Of a stretch of DNA of 11,666 nt, positions 5,163 through 11,666 are shown piece by piece. Position 1 is the stretch's first letter. Every line of letters begins with the position of its first letter. This stretch comes from an uncultured Candidatus Saccharibacteria bacterium (GTDB taxonomy: Bacteria; Patescibacteriota; Saccharimonadia; Saccharimonadales; Saccharimonadaceae): contig CARSRA010000020.1 in NCBI GenBank assembly GCA_949063825.1, forward strand, positions 1-11,666, written 5' to 3'. Both the position numbers and the translations under genes were made by a program. Below the pieces are notes generated by a model. That model worked only from the letters and a program-made list of their open reading frames with translations, was not told the DNA's origin and searched no databases.

Positions 5163-5815
5163 CAAATCTTCCTCCCCGTTCGACAATGTCGGTAAAATTC
5201 TTCATCGGAAATCCCATATTTAGGTCGATCATATTGATAGAGCGACCATTTATCATCAATTATTTCCTCTGGAATCACCCCATTTTGTTGCCCAAAACGC
5301 CCAAAAACAGCCCTAAAATCGCTTAGAAGGGCATTTTTATTAACATATTCATGTATTCCGACGTAATCTTCGCCTTTGCCATAGCACATCGGCTCAAACC
5401 AATGCCACTTTCCATCCTTTTGGTAAGTTAGAATTGAGTGTGAAGGACAAAAATCATCGCTAACATAGTAGTATAGCAGAAAAGTTTGCGTTTTTTGATG
5501 GTGTAAAGCGAACCATTCTCTCTGTAACTCGGTCTGATCCCAACAGTTCCCTAAATGATGTTCCACAAACTCAGCCGGAGATTGCAAGCGACCTCTGAAA
5601 CCTTTTGGGCTATAGCCATAATAGCCTAAATACCGACAAAAATTGAAAAATTCGGCGAAATCGTAAGCAAAAACGCTATCTATATCAAAAACGTCATCAA
5701 AACGGCTTTTCAGAGCCTCTAGAACGCTCAGGGAGCTATTTTTAGGTAGCATACCAGGCACACTACTATTCATGGATATATCACTATCCTCGGGCATATT
5801 ACCGCTCATAGACAT
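5159..5815 (-). CDS. Transglutaminase-like cysteine-fold protein (uncharacterised)
   Basis: The 218-residue protein (from ATG 5815) has the shape of the uncharacterised transglutaminase-like proteins: G-N-C-W-D-Q-T-E-L-Q-R-E-W-F with candidate nucleophile Cys91, then C-P-S-H-S-I-L-T-Y with His126 and K-W-H-W-F-E-P with Glu141 as third member of a Cys-His-acid triad. There is no signal peptide or membrane segment, so it is probably cytoplasmic. The substrate is unknown; the fold can act as a protease, amidase or cross-linker. The frame stays open 19 codons further, to ATG 5872 inside thrS, but those codons are a shifted reading of the thrS end and the family block starts only later; ATG 5815 leaves a seven-base gap after thrS. 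Shine-Dalgarno signals are weak, so starts at 5797 or 5773 are possible. The stop overlaps miaA. Confidence 0.72.
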   Translation of the reverse strand: MSMSGNMPEDSDISMNSSVPGMLPKNSSLSVLEALKSRFDDVFDIDSVFAYDFAEFFNFCRYLGYYGYSPKGFRGRLQSPAEFVEHHLGNCWDQTELQREWFALHHQKTQTFLLYYYVSDDFCPSHSILTYQKDGKWHWFEPMCYGKGEDYVGIHEYVNKNALLSDFRAVFGRFGQQNGVIPEEIIDDKWSLYQYDRPKYGISDEEFYRHCRTGRKIW

Positions 5816-5822
5816 GTCGGTA

Positions 5823-7595
5823 TTACTTATAGATATTTTCACCTTTTTCTTTAAGCCAATCTTGTAGATCATTTAGCTTCACTACTTCTTCGCTATCCTG
5901 TAGCCGGATACTTACAGTATGATTTTGCGCATCTTTCGGACCCACAACCAGGATTACTGGGATTTTAAGATTAGTCGCGCGACGGATTTTCTTTCCTAGA
6001 GAATCATCACTATAATCGGTCTCGTAGCGCATCTCATTTCGCACGATTGGCTTCTCCAATACTACGCCAGCTAACGCCTGCTCTACCTCTTTCGCATAAT
6101 CAATCGCATCACTATTCACTGTGATTAATCGGACCATTTCCGGTGCACACCACATCGGAAACCAACCCGCCGTATGCTCGATATAAATACTCATAAACCG
6201 CTCGATCGCCCCAAGCAGAGCCGCATGGACCATAATCGGGCGTTTTTTACCACCGTCGGCATCAGTATACTCGAGATCAAAACGCTCTGGCAAAGCATAA
6301 TCAAGCTGTACAGTCGCGAGCTGCCATTCCCGTCCCAGAGCATCAGTAGCCATAAAATCCATCTTTGGCCCATACATTGCTGCTTCGCCTTCAGCCACCG
6401 TATACTCCATCTTAAACTCATCTGCCATCTTTTTAATAGCGGTCTGCGCCTTTTCCCACATCTTCTCGTCGCCAATATAACCATCCCCATCATCTCGGAA
6501 GCTAAGACGCAGGCGTAATTTCATATTAACTTTTTTATACAGGTCCTTTGCGCTCTCAATCAGCTCACCAAAAACTTGTTCAACTTGATCTTCAGTACAA
6601 AAAATATGCGAATCATCCTGGGTAATAGAGCGTACACGCGAAAGTCCACCAAGCTCCCCTTTGCGCTCGTCTCGATAAACCATCGTGGTTTCGAGATATT
6701 TAACTGGCAACTCTTTATAGCTACGTGGCATACTCGCGAAAATCTGCGAATGATGCGGACAACTAACCGGTTTAATTGCTAGGTGGTCACCCGATTCCTG
6801 ACTCACGAATTGGAATAGTTCTGGAAATTTCTCGTAATGACCAGACGTTTTATAGAGTTCAACATTCGCAATATGCGGGATTGTCACTTTCCGATAACCG
6901 CAAGCCGTACGATATCCCTGTGTAAATTCGTTTAATTTATCGCGCAGTACCGTTCCTCGCGGCGTGAACAATGGCAACCCTGAACCGACAAGCTCTGAGT
7001 AACAAAATAGATCAAGCTCCTTACCAAGCTTACGGTGATCGCGTTTTTTAGCCTCTTCCTGCTTTTGCTCATATTCTGTCAACCCATCTGCGGTCGAGAA
7101 AGCTACGCCATAAATCCGCGTTAACATTTCGCGTTTCTCATCGCCACGCCAATATGCCCCAGCCACTCGCTTGAGCTTAAATACACCCACTTCACTAAGA
7201 TTAGATAGATGCGGCCCCTTGCAGAGATCGGTGAAAATTACTTTCCCATCCTTTGGGTCGACCATATCATAAAAGGTGATTTCTTCGTCTACTGGTAGCT
7301 CCTCGATCAATTCGATTTTATACTTTTGGCCCTGATCTTTCGCCCACGCTAGGGCTTCCTCGCGACTTACCTGGCGCTCTCGCATCTCAAGCTTGCGCTG
7401 AATAAGTCCACGCATTTTTTTCTCAATTCTGCCAAGATCACTATCGGAAACTTTCTCACCGTCGAAGTCAATATCGTAATAAAACCCATTTTCTATCGCC
7501 GGCCCCACCCCAAAAATAGTTGTTGGATAAAGCTCCTGTACCGCCGCAGCCAAAACATGGCTCAGGGTATGTCGCATCTTTTCTACTTGCTCCAT
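5823..7595 (-). CDS. thrS: Threonyl-tRNA synthetase lacking the TGS domain
   Basis: Class II synthetase charging tRNA-Thr. At 590 residues it lacks the N-terminal TGS domain of the about 640-residue E. coli enzyme and starts at the editing domain, which keeps its ligands H9-x3-H13 and C125-x3-H129 for removing mischarged serine. The catalytic core (about 190-480) has zinc ligands C279 (S-C-P-H-H), H330 (D-D-S-H-I-F) and H457 (M-V-H-A-A-L-L-G), motif 2 at Y-R308-D-E-R-K-G-E, and motif 3 at A-L-L-G-A-I-E-R466. The anticodon-binding domain is about 485-590. The ATG at 7595 has AAGGA seven bases upstream. It is the first gene of a six-gene minus-strand operon with its own promoter at 7650-7677. 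Confidence 0.96.
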   Translation of the reverse strand: MEQVEKMRHTLSHVLAAAVQELYPTTIFGVGPAIENGFYYDIDFDGEKVSDSDLGRIEKKMRGLIQRKLEMRERQVSREEALAWAKDQGQKYKIELIEELPVDEEITFYDMVDPKDGKVIFTDLCKGPHLSNLSEVGVFKLKRVAGAYWRGDEKREMLTRIYGVAFSTADGLTEYEQKQEEAKKRDHRKLGKELDLFCYSELVGSGLPLFTPRGTVLRDKLNEFTQGYRTACGYRKVTIPHIANVELYKTSGHYEKFPELFQFVSQESGDHLAIKPVSCPHHSQIFASMPRSYKELPVKYLETTMVYRDERKGELGGLSRVRSITQDDSHIFCTEDQVEQVFGELIESAKDLYKKVNMKLRLRLSFRDDGDGYIGDEKMWEKAQTAIKKMADEFKMEYTVAEGEAAMYGPKMDFMATDALGREWQLATVQLDYALPERFDLEYTDADGGKKRPIMVHAALLGAIERFMSIYIEHTAGWFPMWCAPEMVRLITVNSDAIDYAKEVEQALAGVVLEKPIVRNEMRYETDYSDDSLGKKIRRATNLKIPVILVVGPKDAQNHTVSIRLQDSEEVVKLNDLQDWLKEKGENIYK

Positions 7596-7649
7596 GGCTT
7601 TATCCTTTCTCTTACTTTAAATCAAAACAGGTGTCACTAACCTAATTTT

Positions 7650-7677
7650 ATTATACTACATTTTTCCCGAGTTGCCA
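7650..7677 (-). promoter_or_regulatory. Promoter of the thrS operon
   Basis: On the minus strand a consensus TATAAT (7655-7650) is followed by a predicted start near 7643, giving a short leader of about 48 bases before thrS. The best -35 candidate, TGGCAA (7677-7672) at 16 bases spacing, is weak. No T-box elements or anti-terminator hairpins are visible in the leader, so tRNA-dependent control as in Firmicutes thrS is not supported. It is divergent from the tRNA-Val promoter. Confidence 0.55.
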
Positions 7678-7716
7678 CTACGATACCAAGAAAAATGTTC
7701 CCTAGCACCATTTTTG

Positions 7717-7732
7717 TGGTATAATAGCTTCA
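7717..7732 (+). promoter_or_regulatory. Extended -10 promoter of tRNA-Val
   Basis: TG at 7717-7718, one base, then consensus TATAAT at 7720-7725. The predicted start at about 7732 is only a couple of bases before the mature tRNA 5' end at 7734. No good -35 is seen at 16-18 bases, so the extended -10 probably carries the promoter. Confidence 0.7.
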
Positions 7733-7733
7733 C

Positions 7734-7810
7734 GGGTCGTTAACTCAGCTGGCTAGAGTGTCTCGTTTACACCGAGGAAGTCGGGGGTTCGAATCCCTCA
7801 CGACCCACCA
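7734..7810 (+). tRNA. tRNA-Val (anticodon UAC)
   Basis: The 77-base gene folds as a standard cloverleaf: acceptor GGGTCGT/ACGACCC, D-arm ACTC/GAGT with a loop containing AGCTGG, anticodon stem TCTCG/CGAGG with loop TTTACAC giving anticodon UAC, five-base variable region AAGTC, and T-arm GGGGG/CCCTC around TTCGAAT. The discriminator is A and the CCA end is encoded (7808-7810). It should read GUA and, with a modified U34, other valine codons. Its own promoter lies directly upstream and a terminator hairpin follows at 7835-7876. Confidence 0.96.
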
Positions 7811-7834
7811 AGTATTTATATCGCATTTACTAAA

Positions 7835-7876
7835 AAATAAAGCGTTTACCTCATGAATTTGGTAAACGCTTTATTT
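7835..7876. terminator. Bidirectional intrinsic terminator for tRNA-Val and the pilin operon
   Basis: Perfect 16-base arms (7835-7850 and 7861-7876, AGCGTTTACC / GGTAAACGCT in the core) enclose a ten-base loop. On the minus strand the stem merges into a T6 tract (7837-7832), a strong terminator shortly after the last pilin gene stop at 7898. On the plus strand it is followed by a weaker TTTATTT tract and would end the tRNA-Val transcript. Confidence 0.88.
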
Positions 7877-7897
7877 AGTGGATATTAATCTCCGCTA

Positions 7898-9145
7898 TTA
7901 CAAATTACCATTGTTATTACAAATACCGCTTGCAGTCTTGCTAGTTCGCCAGCAGTTGTCTGTGATATAGAAGTTCTTCCTTAGGGCATCCTCGGCGCCA
8001 GACTCACTACTGCCACCTAGTTCTAGTTCGAATTGCGGATATGGATAATAATCATCTGCCGGGCTGAGACGAGTCTCCACTCGCCGGTGAAGATCGTTTG
8101 CCCTCCCAGTAGAATCCACTATGACCTGTACATCCTTAAATGGTATCACGGTGCCAAAAGAATCTAATTTTTCAACTTTAAAGTCCGAAGTAATCGTACC
8201 ATATGGCATCGAAGCGACTAGATAGACATAACATTCCCCAGAACCTAGACACCCCCCCGTCTCAAGCTGTGTCACGCAGGCGAACTCCCTCACCGTGCCA
8301 TCAACATTCGTGCCTGGCGATTGACAGCCTACTTGCACTGGCTTATGAACATCCGGTCTCTCGGAATTAGAGTGCGCGATAAGATCATCTCGCGATATTA
8401 TGCTAGGATCATTACTTGCATCTGGGGTCGCTGGTAAGCTGAGGACGGTCGTAAAATTATTGGAATTAGTCTGCATATTATTAAGGTCAACGCTCCCATC
8501 CGCCAGCAATGGCACCGAAATCACCGATAGCGCCATTGCTGGCGGGATTGTCGATGCGGGGCTGCTTAATAGGTATCCACCGTGATTAAGATTCTCAGTT
8601 TTCGTGCCATTTACAGCTGTAAACCAAGAAAAACGGATTTTATAAGGCGTACTATCCTCTCTAGAGACTTTGAGCGGAATCACTTTTACTCTATTCGCCG
8701 AATCCATAGTCCCACGGTAATCTGAGACTTCATTAGAGACAATAACGCAGGTATAGGCCTGTTCAGTTGGAGTATTAGTATTCGGATCGGTCGATTCCTG
8801 GATTTTTACTTCACTGTTCCCATCATCACCAACAGATGCTTCCCCGTAGAGATATTTTTTAAGCAAAGCACAGTCATCCTTACTAAACAAATCCTCTGCC
8901 TTAACTGGACTGCCATTATTTTTTGCCGTGTAATATTTGCTAGCCGCTACCTTAGCATCTTCTACCCCAGCCATCGCCGCATCATAAGCAGATTCTGATA
9001 ATTCTTCATCACTACTCTGAGATGACTCTGAGACCATCAGCTTAATGAAGCCTAACGTCATAACACCGAATAAAATCGTAGCGAATATCACTACATACAG
9101 CGAAGTAACGCCTTTTCTTGTCTCTAAATACAGCTGCCTTTTCAT
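7898..9145 (-). CDS. PilX/GspK-like minor pilin
   Basis: The 415-residue protein has a short basic leader, K11-G12, then a hydrophobic helix (about 13-37, V-T-S-L-Y-V-V-I-F-A-T-I-L-F-G-V-M) and a S-E-S-S-Q-S-S-D-E-E-L region. Cleavage would be after Gly12. Position +5 of the mature protein is Tyr, not Glu, as in GspK and PilX-type pilins, whose lack of Glu5 fits a place at the pilus tip. The large Cys-containing C-terminal part (last pair in N-C-W-R-T-S-K-T-A-S-G-I-C) has no domain I recognise. The ATG has AGGAGGG eight bases upstream and follows the previous TAG by two bases. It is last in the operon. A 14-base perfect inverted repeat lies inside it (8500-8545). Confidence 0.75.
   Translation of the reverse strand: MKRQLYLETRKGVTSLYVVIFATILFGVMTLGFIKLMVSESSQSSDEELSESAYDAAMAGVEDAKVAASKYYTAKNNGSPVKAEDLFSKDDCALLKKYLYGEASVGDDGNSEVKIQESTDPNTNTPTEQAYTCVIVSNEVSDYRGTMDSANRVKVIPLKVSREDSTPYKIRFSWFTAVNGTKTENLNHGGYLLSSPASTIPPAMALSVISVPLLADGSVDLNNMQTNSNNFTTVLSLPATPDASNDPSIISRDDLIAHSNSERPDVHKPVQVGCQSPGTNVDGTVREFACVTQLETGGCLGSGECYVYLVASMPYGTITSDFKVEKLDSFGTVIPFKDVQVIVDSTGRANDLHRRVETRLSPADDYYPYPQFELELGGSSESGAEDALRKNFYITDNCWRTSKTASGICNNNGNL
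8500..8545. repeat. 14-base perfect inverted repeat within the PilX/GspK-like gene
   Basis: The arms CCGCCAGCAATGGC (8500-8513) and GCCATTGCTGGCGG (8532-8545) are perfectly complementary, separated by 18 bases in which ACCGA occurs twice. In mRNA this is a strong stem-loop in mid-gene with no following U-run, so it is not a terminator. Confidence 0.85.
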
Positions 9146-9147
9146 TC

Positions 9148-10089
9148 CTACTGCCCTCCTGCCGTCCTAGCGGCGAAATTAAATTTGTTGATCGCACAAT
9201 AATTAAACTCAGCTCCCAAATTTCCTAAACTACTAGTAACATATTCCCCGTTCTCGTCAACATTTTGACAAAAATCACCAGTATTCTCAATATTAATACC
9301 TCCACGCTCGGTCGCCAAGATGAAAGTCCCAGTATATAATGATCGCCCAGTAGTAGTATTAGTACTAGGCGTAAAAACCGTTAACTCGTATAATAAAAGA
9401 TTAACCTCATTGCTGGCAAGCAAGTTTGTCTCAGGCTCGGGGAAAACTATGTCTTTACTAGGATTATCAGCATATTTCCTAATGTCCAATTCATAATTAG
9501 CGGAATCATCGAAACGGCTTCTATATGTTGGCAAGTCCATTGATGCCGTACATACACGACGAGTCGGATCTTTAAAACGCGCTAGAGTTAACCTTTCGTT
9601 TGCATCCTTCGGTAGCATGTTATCTGTATTATACCGTACGCTGATTGTTTTTTCGTCTTTAATCCCATAAGCAGTATTCCAAACATAAGAGTAAGTACCC
9701 GTACAAAAAACACCATAGAGTTGCTTACCGTCACTATCAACTTTGGCATTATATATATAGCCACGTAACGCGTTGTCAGCCATGCAATTGCTGACAGCAC
9801 TAGATCCTGTTGGAGCTAACATGCTAATCTTCATACACGAGCTTGAAACACTTAGCGCTGGAGCTGAAGTAATAGAACTGCTAAGATTATCGATTAATCC
9901 CCGACCTACACTATTAATTGCCTTAATCGTCAATCCTTTTTGGTAAATTGCCAATATATTGCTAGTAACCACAGCCACAAAAATCAATAATGATGCGATA
10001 AAAGCGATTGCTAAGCTGAGCTCTACGATCGTGAAACCGGCTTTGGATTGGTCGATTAATTTCTGTTGTCCTATCTTTATTTTTTTCAT
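9148..10089 (-). CDS. PilW/GspJ-like minor prepilin
   Basis: The 313-residue prepilin has an 18-residue basic leader ending in K-A-G18, then F19-T-I-V-E23-L-S-L-A-I and a hydrophobic helix to about residue 45. This is a textbook prepilin peptidase site with Glu5, so it should be cleaved, N-methylated and inserted into the pilus by the type IV pilus machinery. The rest (about 50-313) is an exported globular domain rich in Ser/Thr/Asn with several cysteines; no known adhesin fold is recognised. Size and third place in the cluster match GspJ/PilW. The ATG has GGAGG nine bases upstream, one base after the previous TAG. Confidence 0.8.
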   Translation of the reverse strand: MKKIKIGQQKLIDQSKAGFTIVELSLAIAFIASLLIFVAVVTSNILAIYQKGLTIKAINSVGRGLIDNLSSSITSAPALSVSSSCMKISMLAPTGSSAVSNCMADNALRGYIYNAKVDSDGKQLYGVFCTGTYSYVWNTAYGIKDEKTISVRYNTDNMLPKDANERLTLARFKDPTRRVCTASMDLPTYRSRFDDSANYELDIRKYADNPSKDIVFPEPETNLLASNEVNLLLYELTVFTPSTNTTTGRSLYTGTFILATERGGINIENTGDFCQNVDENGEYVTSSLGNLGAEFNYCAINKFNFAARTAGGQ

Positions 10090-10090
10090 A

Positions 10091-10852
10091 CTATATAGCC
10101 TCCGGATTATATAGACGTATCACAGTATCGATTACAGTCGGCGTCCTCGCTCCTGGTCCATACCAACACGCGTCAATGTAAAAATCATAGAATTGTGGTA
10201 GACCGCCACTCCTCTCCTCGCCCACCACAAAAACCCATATGCCTTCTATGGCGCTGATCTGATCATAATTTAGCGGGTTCAGAGCAGAAGTATTGGAGTC
10301 AGCGAGCTTATCATCTGATCGATAAAGAATTCGCGCATTTAACGGACTATCTTTAAAGAGCTCCGTCTGATCAGCGTTCTTGACACTATATAAGATACTT
10401 CTGTTTATTTCCGGATCAGTACTCAAGGCTAATTTACGAGTATTGAGCACAAACGCGTTCAAGATTCCTAACGGAGACTTCGATAAATCTGTGTCTAAAT
10501 TTCGATATACCTTTTGACATCCTGAGATTCCATCTTCATCTGGAGTCAAAACATAATTTGACAGATCAAAAACCCCCATTTTCCTAGCGACCTCAGCGTC
10601 GACAGCTTTGTCAATCATAGCCTTCCAAAGCGTTTGCCCGCCAGTATTATAAGAAGCATGTATAAAGCGTATAGCCTCAGCCTGAGCTTCCATTTCATTG
10701 CGTGCGGTTGAGAGTTCCAGGGTAGTTTCAGCTGAATTAACACCGCCATTCATCACGCCAATCGCTAGGATTGCCGCAAAACTAAAGATTGCAAAAGCAA
10801 ACATCACTTCAATTACCGTATCGCCACGTTTTACTTGTTTCATCGTATTCAT
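10091..10852 (-). CDS. PilV/GspI-like minor prepilin
   Basis: This 253-residue prepilin reads K-R-G10 then D11-T-V-I-E15-V-M-F-A-F-A-I-F-S-F-A-A-I, closely like the G-x-T-L-L-E-V-L-V-A-L-A-I-F block of GspI/PilV. Glu5 is kept, but the first mature residue would be Asp in place of the usual Phe/Met. The helix runs to about residue 35, followed by a globular exported domain. An in-frame GTG at 10861 exists, but ATG 10852 is preferred: it follows the upstream TAG by two bases, like its neighbours, and GGGG (10864-10861) lies eight bases ahead. A further ATG at 10843 is possible. It is second in the H-I-J-K order. Confidence 0.78.
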   Translation of the reverse strand: MNTMKQVKRGDTVIEVMFAFAIFSFAAILAIGVMNGGVNSAETTLELSTARNEMEAQAEAIRFIHASYNTGGQTLWKAMIDKAVDAEVARKMGVFDLSNYVLTPDEDGISGCQKVYRNLDTDLSKSPLGILNAFVLNTRKLALSTDPEINRSILYSVKNADQTELFKDSPLNARILYRSDDKLADSNTSALNPLNYDQISAIEGIWVFVVGEERSGGLPQFYDFYIDACWYGPGARTPTVIDTVIRLYNPEAI

Positions 10853-10854
10853 CA

Positions 10855-11610
10855 CTAGCACCCCACGCTGAGAGAGTCGGTCTCATTTAAAATATTCACA
10901 GCTGAAGTATTTGAGCCATCTGCCGAAAGACGCACTGCGCGCGACACCGGAGCGTCATCTGAGTTAATACAGAAATTTACATCGGACGTAGTCTTAAACT
11001 CACCAGGATTGTTTTTGATCTGATTCGTAAATCGCTCACCCGCCTTATTAGATTCACATCTTCCTACGGTCTTAATATCAAATTCCAGACCAGTACCCAC
11101 AGCAGTATGCACCACGCCCGAAAGCGGCGACCTAGCTATAACTACCGTACCTATGAACTGCTGATTAGTATTTCGGAATACTTTTGATCCCCAAGTCATT
11201 ACATGCTCGGTGATTGTATCACAATTGATCGTGATATCCTGCTGCGCTAATAATCTGATGAAATCCTTATCCTCTTTTTCGGGCGGTTCAACTTTACCTA
11301 CTAAAGTAGCATTGTAAAATTTATCACCTTGACCATCTAAACCAAATACGACAATCTGGCCATAAATAGCTTGATTTGAGGCGCCACCATTCTCTCCAGC
11401 ATTTGAGCGTGGGTTTAATACTTCATTGTAAACTTTTCGTAAACTCTCTGCAAAACCATTGAGCGAATCATTGTAACGCTGCACACGAATCGAATCAAAG
11501 GTCCCACCAAGCACTCCGATTAACATTAACCCAGAAATAGCAAGCACCAACATCACCTCGATAATGGTGAAACCTTTCTTTTCGTTATCGTTTTCTTGAT
11601 TATTTGACAT
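10855..11610 (-). CDS. GspH/FimU-like minor prepilin
   Basis: The 251-residue prepilin has a 13-residue hydrophilic leader rich in Asn, Glu and Lys ending K-K-G13, then F14-T-I-I-E18-V-M-L-V-L-A-I-S-G-L-M-L-I-G-V, an ideal prepilin peptidase cleavage and methylation site with Glu5. The exported part (about 45-251) has cysteines in N-C-D-T, G-R-C-E, F-C-I-N and the terminal V-G-C that could form disulfides. The position upstream of the GspI-, J- and K-like genes suggests the GspH/FimU role of linking the tip complex to the fibre; the assignment rests on order and N-terminus because the globular domains diverge. ATG 11610 has GAGG eight bases upstream and lies two bases after the preceding gene's TAG. 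Confidence 0.78.
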   Translation of the reverse strand: MSNNQENDNEKKGFTIIEVMLVLAISGLMLIGVLGGTFDSIRVQRYNDSLNGFAESLRKVYNEVLNPRSNAGENGGASNQAIYGQIVVFGLDGQGDKFYNATLVGKVEPPEKEDKDFIRLLAQQDITINCDTITEHVMTWGSKVFRNTNQQFIGTVVIARSPLSGVVHTAVGTGLEFDIKTVGRCESNKAGERFTNQIKNNPGEFKTTSDVNFCINSDDAPVSRAVRLSADGSNTSAVNILNETDSLSVGC

Positions 11611-11612
11611 AT

Positions 11613-11666
11613 CTAATACCTCGGCGCCAACTCACGGCTGTAGACTTCGTTGTAGGTGCTACTGCC
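11613..11666 (-). CDS. 3' end of an upstream gene in the pilus operon (partial)
   Basis: The last 17 codons of a minus-strand frame run in from the window edge and end S-R-E-L-A-P-R-Y with TAG at 11615-11613. The two-base gap to the next ATG matches the other junctions of this operon, which is the main reason for calling it coding. By order it could be a further pilin or pilus assembly protein, but 17 residues are too few to identify it. Confidence 0.5.
   Translation of the reverse strand, partial: GSSTYNEVYSRELAPRY

Noticed and set aside
5163..5186. TTG at 5186 as the miaA start
   Set aside because: The Shine-Dalgarno GGGGAGG lies inside this extension and is correctly spaced for GTG 5162, which also forms a GTGA overlap with the upstream stop.
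5816..5872. Start of the transglutaminase-like gene at ATG 5872, overlapping thrS by 50 bases
   Set aside because: The extra residues are a shifted reading of the thrS 3' end, with a Lys-rich stretch unlike the family; ATG 5815 gives a normal seven-base gap.
7596..7643. T-box or threonine-attenuator control of thrS
   Set aside because: The predicted leader is only about 48 bases, with no run of threonine codons and no terminator hairpin.
1..11666. TGA recoding (Gracilibacteria/Absconditabacteria code)
   Set aside because: TGA ends rpmI and the transglutaminase-like gene at correct positions, and no gene needs a TGA to be read through.
1..11666. CRISPR arrays, insertion sequences or prophage genes
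   Set aside because: No regularly spaced direct repeats, transposase motifs or phage-type genes were seen.

Overview
The window looks like a compact chromosome segment from a Patescibacteria (CPR) bacterium, most likely Candidatus Saccharibacteria (TM7). This rests on the small, tightly packed genes, a threonyl-tRNA synthetase without a TGS domain, the set of minor type IV pilins, and several short or catalytically reduced members of common enzyme families. The lineage is an inference; no marker here was compared with a database. The standard code fits: TAA, TAG and TGA all end genes (rpmI and the transglutaminase-like gene end in TGA), which argues against the TGA-recoding Gracilibacteria and Absconditabacteria.

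Layout. (1) 1-1024, plus strand: a translation operon with the end of infC (IF-3), then rpmI (L35), rplT (L20) and rpmB (L28), the last three joined by start/stop overlaps. (2) 1042-1082: a nearly perfect palindromic terminator shared with the convergent RNase P RNA gene rnpB (about 1082-1422, minus). (3) 1466-2314, minus: a Nudix-RNase HI fusion whose Nudix box is damaged while the RNase H active site is intact. It is preceded by a 329-base gene-free stretch that holds a strong extended -10 promoter and a run of hairpins, a candidate unassigned structured RNA or long 5' leader. (4) 2644-7595, minus: a six-gene operon, in transcription order thrS, a transglutaminase-like protein, miaA, a winged-helix/nucleotidyltransferase-like regulator, a metal-ligand-free UlaG/metallo-beta-lactamase relative, and an M50 membrane metalloprotease. 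(5) 7650-7810: divergent promoters for thrS (minus) and tRNA-Val(UAC) (plus). (6) 7835-7876: a bidirectional terminator. (7) 7898-11666, minus: the 3' part of a type IV pilus operon encoding four prepilin-like proteins whose order matches GspH-I-J-K (FimU-PilV-PilW-PilX), plus the last 17 codons of a further upstream gene.

The window therefore joins core translation and RNA-processing functions (ribosomal proteins, RNase P, RNase H, ThrRS, tRNA-Val, tRNA i6A modification) to a surface pilus. The features that best reward a second look are the structured RNA upstream of the Nudix-RNase H gene, the three proteins that keep an enzyme fold but lack catalytic residues, the MiaA without its tRNA-binding insertion, and the complete minor-pilin tip set.
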